A DNA stretch of 39,130 nt, taken from contig JACRLW010000010.1 in assembly GCA_016235155.1 (NCBI GenBank), forward strand, positions 1 through 39,130. The letters are read 5' to 3'. This stretch comes from Planctomycetota bacterium. GTDB lineage: Bacteria > Planctomycetota > UBA1135 > UBA2386. The position numbers and the translations under genes were made by a program. Positions 34,908 to 39,130 of this stretch are shown here, in pieces. Each line of letters opens with the position of its first letter. Within the stretch, counting starts at the first letter, position 1. The notes under the pieces are model-generated. The model was not told the DNA's origin and ran no database searches. It saw only the letters and a program-made list of their open reading frames with translations.

Positions 34908-37195
34908 TCACTTGCTCCCGACGGGGATCTCGATCTCCAAGGTCTCACCTGCCTTCGCCGACACGCGCGTGCCTCCGCTGTCGAAGACGTCGGTGCTCAT
35001 CCCCAATCGCAGTTCCGTGGGCGGCAGGATCAGCAGCACCTCACCGCTCGACGGTTCGAGGCGGACGTTTTGGAACAGTCCGGAAGACATCGGAGCTCTC
35101 ACCGGCAGGTCGTCGGGTGCGATCGCGACGAAGAGGCTGCGGCCGGCGAGCGAGTCGTCGCCGGTGAGGCCGGTGAAGCGGACGCGCACGGCGCCGCAGT
35201 CCAGGGCGAGGTCTCTGGTGATGGCCGCGCCCGCCGCGCACTCGAACTCGTCGCTGAGATCGAGATCGAGGCCGGTCATGAGATCGACGACGGCGAGGTG
35301 CCAGGTGCCGGGATCGACGGCGAGTTCGAAGCGGCCGCCGCGGTCGACGGGGCTCGCTGGCGAACCGTTCGCCCCGGGCATGCCGGAGGCGAAGAGCTCT
35401 CCGAGTCCCGTGGCCTCCTCCATGACCCGAACGGCGCGCACGGCGAGGCGCGACAGAGGGATCGCCGTGTCGCTCGCGGTGATCGTCCCCGCGATCCTCG
35501 CGCGCGCGAAGGGCGGCGCGTCGAAGTCCCGCGCGACGTCTTCGCCGGCGATCGTCAGCTTCGCGAGCGGGACCTCGGCCGTGAGCACACCCGTCTGCGC
35601 CGACGGACCGCGCGCGACGATCCGCCACTCGCCCGGTGCCAGACCGCGAAGTTCGAAGGCGCCGTCCAGCCCGACGCGACACGCGTGCTCGGCGACGAGG
35701 CAGCTCGCGACTCCGTCGAGCGTGGCGGTCGACGTCGCGAGCGCCGTGCACTCGGCAGTGCGGCGCGCAGTTCGAAACGGCCGCGGCTCGTGCTGAGCGT
35801 CTGATCGGAGGCGGGGGCGTAGCCGGATTGGAAAGCGAAGACCCCGGCGAACGCGCCGGCTGCCGACGGCCGCGCGGCTTCCACCAGCGCGCCGGCGATC
35901 GGCGCGCCGCTCACCTCGTCGACGACGACGCCGCGCAGCACGGCTTCCGCAACGAGCCGCAGCTCGACGCGCGCGCCGTCCTCGCTCCATTCGATCGGCG
36001 CGTGCTGCGGCGCATGACCCGGCGCGGTCGCGACGACGACGCCCTTGTGGTCCTCGCCCTCGCGAGGACCGTCGAGCGTCGCTTCGCCGCCGCGTGCCGT
36101 CGCGGACATGTGCACGAGAGCCGTCGCACTCGCGGCTGACGCGATCATCTGCTGGAAGAACTCGTGCCAGCCCACCCCGGCCGACGCAGCGTCGATCGGT
36201 TCGCCGCCGGCATCGTCGATCACGCGGACGACCAGCGCCGCGGCGCCGTCCTCGCGCGCGTGCGCGGCGATGCGGACTTCGTCGCGCGTGCCGCGGTGCC
36301 AGGTTTCGTCAGGCCGGCGCACGTCGTCGCCGACCATCAGCGCTAGGATCGGCCCGACGGTCCAACGACCGCGGCTCGGCAGCGTCATCTCGAAGCGGCC
36401 ATCCGCCTCGCTGCGCACGTCGATCTGGTTGCCGAACTCGTCGATCAGCGCGAGGTATTCCGCGACGCCGTTCCCCTCACGGTCAACGACGACGCCGCGC
36501 GCGAAACCCGTCGCGACCATCGTCAGCTCCAGGCGATCGCCGACCGCGACGGGGGTCGCGATGCTCGCCGCGTGCCCGGGCTTCGTGGCGACGACGCAAG
36601 CCCCGGCGGGCAACGCACCGCGCAGTTCGAAGCGACCGTTCGCGTCGCTGCGGGCGAGAGAGTACGGCGACGCGACGAGCAGGAACGGGGTGAGCGCCTC
36701 GTCGTCCCCGACCCCGTGAACGGCGGCACACATCGCATCGATTGCTTCGACGAGCGCATCCGCGAGCGGCGCGCCGGCCTGGTCGCGCACGACGCCGCGC
36801 AGCGTCACGCCCGACGGCATCGGGATGTCGCCGAGTTCGACGCGCGGACCGCGGCCCCGATGCTGCGGGGGGAACGTCGCCGCCGGAACCGCGACGGACG
36901 CACGGCCCGCGCGCGCGATCACGAGCACGAGCGGCACGAAGGACTCGTATTCGATGCTCCGCGGTACCTCGAGCGCGACTTCGAGATGGCCGTCCGCGCC
37001 GCTGCGCGCGAGTTCTCCGCCGATCGCGTGCGCTTTCGAGTCGAGCCTCGCGACGCACACGCCCTCGAGGGGACGTCCGTCGGAATCGACGGCGCGCAGC
37101 GCGAAGCGCACCGTGTCGACCGCTTGCGCCGCGTCCTGAGCGCTTGCTGCGGGGCCGACGGCGAAGGCGCAGAGGACGGCGAGGCTGCGGCGCAT
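34908..37195 (-). pseudogene. Secreted carboxypeptidase-regulatory-like repeat protein, frameshifted
   Basis: The gene starts at ATG 37195 with signal peptide MRRSLAVLCAFAVGPAASAQ. It encodes several repeats: TLRGVVRDQAGAPLADALVEA, FARGVVVDREGNGVAEYLAL and VLRGVVVDEVSGAPIAGALVEA, each followed by an NGRFEL-like or DGRFEM-like turn. After RGRFELRAALP the frame is lost near 35754-35755. It resumes in the next frame as ECTALATSTATLDGV, goes through AFELRGLAPGEWRIVARG and ends with AGETLEIEIPVGSK at 34908. One added base at this point gives a continuous protein of about 762 residues. Sequencing error or a real one-base loss are both possible. It is the first of three neighbouring genes of the same repeat class on this strand. 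Confidence 0.75.
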
Positions 37196-37293
37196 CGGCG
37201 CATCATGGCATGGCGGCGCAAATCGCCTGTCCAACCCCGCCCGGCTCTTGTCATGCAGGGATGTCCACCGAACCCCCGCCACCCGAACGCGCC

Positions 37294-38709
37294 ATGAACC
37301 GAGCCACTCTTCCCATCGCCATCGCGGCCCTCGCCGCGACGCTCTCCGCCCAGAACCCCGGCTACCTCTTCACGACCAGCGCCACCGAGTCCACGCTCTC
37401 GGGGAGCGCGGGCACCGTGCTCCAGACGCTGCGGCCGAACGAGGTCTCGCACGTCGAGTTCGTGCCGTGTCCCGTCATCTCGGCGGAGAAGTGGGCGCCG
37501 CGCACCGCCTACGACACGATGGCCGGCGACGCGGATCTGAACGGGACCTACTACAACCCGGCGATCTTCGGATCGATCGACGCCCTCTGCGACATCCCGA
37601 GTCCACTCGCCGGCTGCCCGAGCGCGCGCTCGGTGTTCTTCTCACCGTCCGCGCCGCTTGCGACCAACATCAGCGGCGCGCCAGGGCTCCGGCCGGGCGA
37701 CACCGGGCGCGTCGTCCGCATCGGCACTCTCGACGGACAGGTCGAGTACTTCCTGCGCGCGGAGGACCTGCAGTCCGCGCTCGGCATGCCAATCACGCCG
37801 GTCGTCGTCGACGTCGACGCGATCGCCGCGGACCCGGGCTACGGCGTGTTCTTCTCGCTGAACGGGACGCACGCGGTGAGCACGACCTGCGGGCTCACGA
37901 CCGTCTTGGACGGCGACCTGCTGGTGATCCCGGCCTACGCGATCACGTGGACCTGGGACCTGCGCGTGCAGAGCGTGCTCCCGAACAGCGCACTGCTCGT
38001 CTACTCCGAAGCGCAGATGGACACGATGGTCGCCAACGCGGCGATGACCGACCGCTTCGGCGTCTGCATCTCCCAGATCGGCGACCTCGAAGCGCTCGAC
38101 ATCGACTACTCCAATCCGATCCAGGCGCAGGTGCCGTGCACCGGACTGGTCGTCTTCGTGCCGACCTTCGTGTTCTCCGGCTCGACGATGACCGGCGCGG
38201 GGCTCGCGACCACGCTCGGCAACGGCGCGATCCACGTCGCCGGATGCGGGCCTCTGGCGAGCGCATGCGGCACGCCGTTGCCGACGCTCGGCATCCAGAT
38301 GGGACTGATGCCCCCGTCGGCCGCGCTCGGCGTCCCGAGTTTCGTCAACGCGTTGCAAAGCGTGTGGACTTCGCGGTTCGTGGTCGAGCCGCAGCAGCAC
38401 GTGCTGAACTCGCCGACGCAAGTACCGATGGACGTCTGGTCGCCGAGTGCGGTCGCTCTGGTCTTCGTGACCATCGCGCCGCCGGTGATCGTGCCGTCGT
38501 TCCCGTTGTGGACCTGCAACTTCCCCGACGTCTACATCCTGCCGCCGATCTGGTGGACCCCGGTGATCTGGTGGACCCCGGTGCCCGCGGGCTTCTCGAG
38601 CTTCACGACGCCCACGGTGACGGTGCCGATCAAGCTGGTCTGGCAGGGCGTCGCGATCGTTGGCAGCAACCTCGAACTCAGCACGCCGGCGATGGTCGAC
38701 ATCAACTGA
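37294..38709 (+). CDS. Secreted protein of unknown function
   Basis: The 471-residue product opens with a signal peptide (MNRATLPIAIAALAATLSAQ). ATG 37294 is preferred over the in-frame ATG at 37261, which adds a Pro/Glu-rich stretch before the signal. The protein is rich in Val, Thr, Pro and Ala with several cysteines (for example FVPCP, GLTTVLDG after TTCG, VAGCGPLASACG). It looks like an extracellular beta-rich protein. A striking Trp-rich repeat PPIWWTPVIWWTPVP lies near residue 420-434. I do not recognise a family. Confidence 0.75.
   Translation: MNRATLPIAIAALAATLSAQNPGYLFTTSATESTLSGSAGTVLQTLRPNEVSHVEFVPCPVISAEKWAPRTAYDTMAGDADLNGTYYNPAIFGSIDALCDIPSPLAGCPSARSVFFSPSAPLATNISGAPGLRPGDTGRVVRIGTLDGQVEYFLRAEDLQSALGMPITPVVVDVDAIAADPGYGVFFSLNGTHAVSTTCGLTTVLDGDLLVIPAYAITWTWDLRVQSVLPNSALLVYSEAQMDTMVANAAMTDRFGVCISQIGDLEALDIDYSNPIQAQVPCTGLVVFVPTFVFSGSTMTGAGLATTLGNGAIHVAGCGPLASACGTPLPTLGIQMGLMPPSAALGVPSFVNALQSVWTSRFVVEPQQHVLNSPTQVPMDVWSPSAVALVFVTIAPPVIVPSFPLWTCNFPDVYILPPIWWTPVIWWTPVPAGFSSFTTPTVTVPIKLVWQGVAIVGSNLELSTPAMVDIN
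38548..38583 (+). repeat. Perfect 18-bp tandem duplication in a coding region
   Basis: ATCTGGTGGACCCCGGTG occurs twice in direct succession (38548-38565, 38566-38583) and encodes IWWTPV twice. Identity at all third positions suggests a recent duplication. Confidence 0.85.
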
Positions 38710-38788
38710 AGCTCGGCGTTCGGCGCCGCCCGGAAGGTGCGCGGCAAGCGCGGTCGCGTGGGCGGCGATGGCCCGCGAGCGCATCACG

Positions 38789-39130
38789 TCACCGCGACCC
38801 GATGCGCAGCCGCAGGGCGTTCGAGCTCGTCAGCCCGCCGGGATTCGCCGCCGGGTCGACAGCCAGCACCTGGACGAAGACCTCGAGCCCCCTGAGTTCG
38901 GGTTGCAGGGGGATGTCGACGTGCGTGAAGCCGAGACCGCCGCTGCCTCCGAACGCGTGGGCGCTCTCGATCGAGCACTCGAGCGTGCAGCCGGGGGCGC
39001 CGAGCAGTGCGAGATCGACGGGCAGCGTCAGCGAGTGGTAGACGCGGTCGGAGAGCCCCGCGACGAGGATGGCCGCGTCGCGCGGCAGCGGCATCGCGCG
39101 CAGGGTGCAACGATCGCCGAGCCAGGGGCG
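38789..39130 (-). CDS. C-terminal part of a secreted protein (5' truncated)
   Basis: The frame is open from the right edge of the window to a stop at 38789-38791, giving about 113 residues. It contains DAAILVAGLSDRVYHSLTLPVDLALLGAPGC, an FGGSGGLGFTH turn and a GLEVFVQVLAVDPAANPGGLTSSNALRL end. This is the same type of C-terminal module as in the FG-GAP gene at 14821-17705. The N-terminal part, which would define the protein, lies outside. It converges on the 37294-38709 gene. Confidence 0.7.
   Translation of the reverse strand, partial: RPWLGDRCTLRAMPLPRDAAILVAGLSDRVYHSLTLPVDLALLGAPGCTLECSIESAHAFGGSGGLGFTHVDIPLQPELRGLEVFVQVLAVDPAANPGGLTSSNALRLRIGSR

Overview
The window is very GC-rich (about 70% by eye), densely coded on both strands, and shows few Shine-Dalgarno sequences. 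I see no rRNA, tRNA, CRISPR array or intact insertion sequence. The gene content points to a high-GC planctomycete-like bacterium: many secreted FG-GAP, LamG and carboxypeptidase-regulatory-like proteins, a recurrent C-terminal secretory module, and a tandem multi-pass membrane protein pair. The phylum assignment is an inference from this content.

Layout. 1-3631: tail of an SH3-like protein, TruD, methylthioadenosine phosphorylase and a secreted unknown. 3632-4047: a gene-poor gap with two copies of a palindrome and a possible decayed ORF. 4048-12671: the most notable locus, an apparently complete gene set for quinohemoprotein amine dehydrogenase (QHNDH). It runs as ABC exporter (qhpF), dihaem alpha subunit (qhpA), radical SAM crosslinking enzyme (qhpD), gamma subunit precursor (qhpC), beta propeller subunit (qhpB) and subtilisin-like leader peptidase (qhpE), with a convergent flavin monooxygenase (qhpG). 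12715-22885: secreted proteins, two of them FG-GAP genes with single-base frameshifts, then a LamG/glycine-rich protein and a sialate O-acetylesterase-like lipoprotein. 22949-30523: a HEAT-like secreted protein, an ABC-F ATPase, a lipoprotein, a stand-alone LAB_N membrane protein, a tandem membrane pair with one decayed member, and a Tat-exported glycosylasparaginase. 30571-39130: three proteins with carboxypeptidase-regulatory-like repeats (one frameshifted), a secreted unknown, and a partial secreted protein at the right edge.

How the QHNDH genes work together (by homology to the proteobacterial system). QhpD installs thioether bridges in the cytoplasmic gamma precursor. QhpG hydroxylates the cofactor tryptophan. 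QhpE removes the leader. QhpF is the likely exporter. The gamma peptide then assembles outside the cytoplasm with dihaem alpha and propeller beta to oxidise primary amines. The gamma peptide here carries every crosslink residue at exactly the spacing known from Paracoccus.

Regulation. Several genes have a TAnnnT hexamer 6-8 bases before the start codon, which suggests leaderless mRNAs. One divergent promoter region carries an 8+8 inverted repeat. Four genes carry frameshifts or internal deletions; single-base sequencing error and true decay cannot be separated from this sequence alone.
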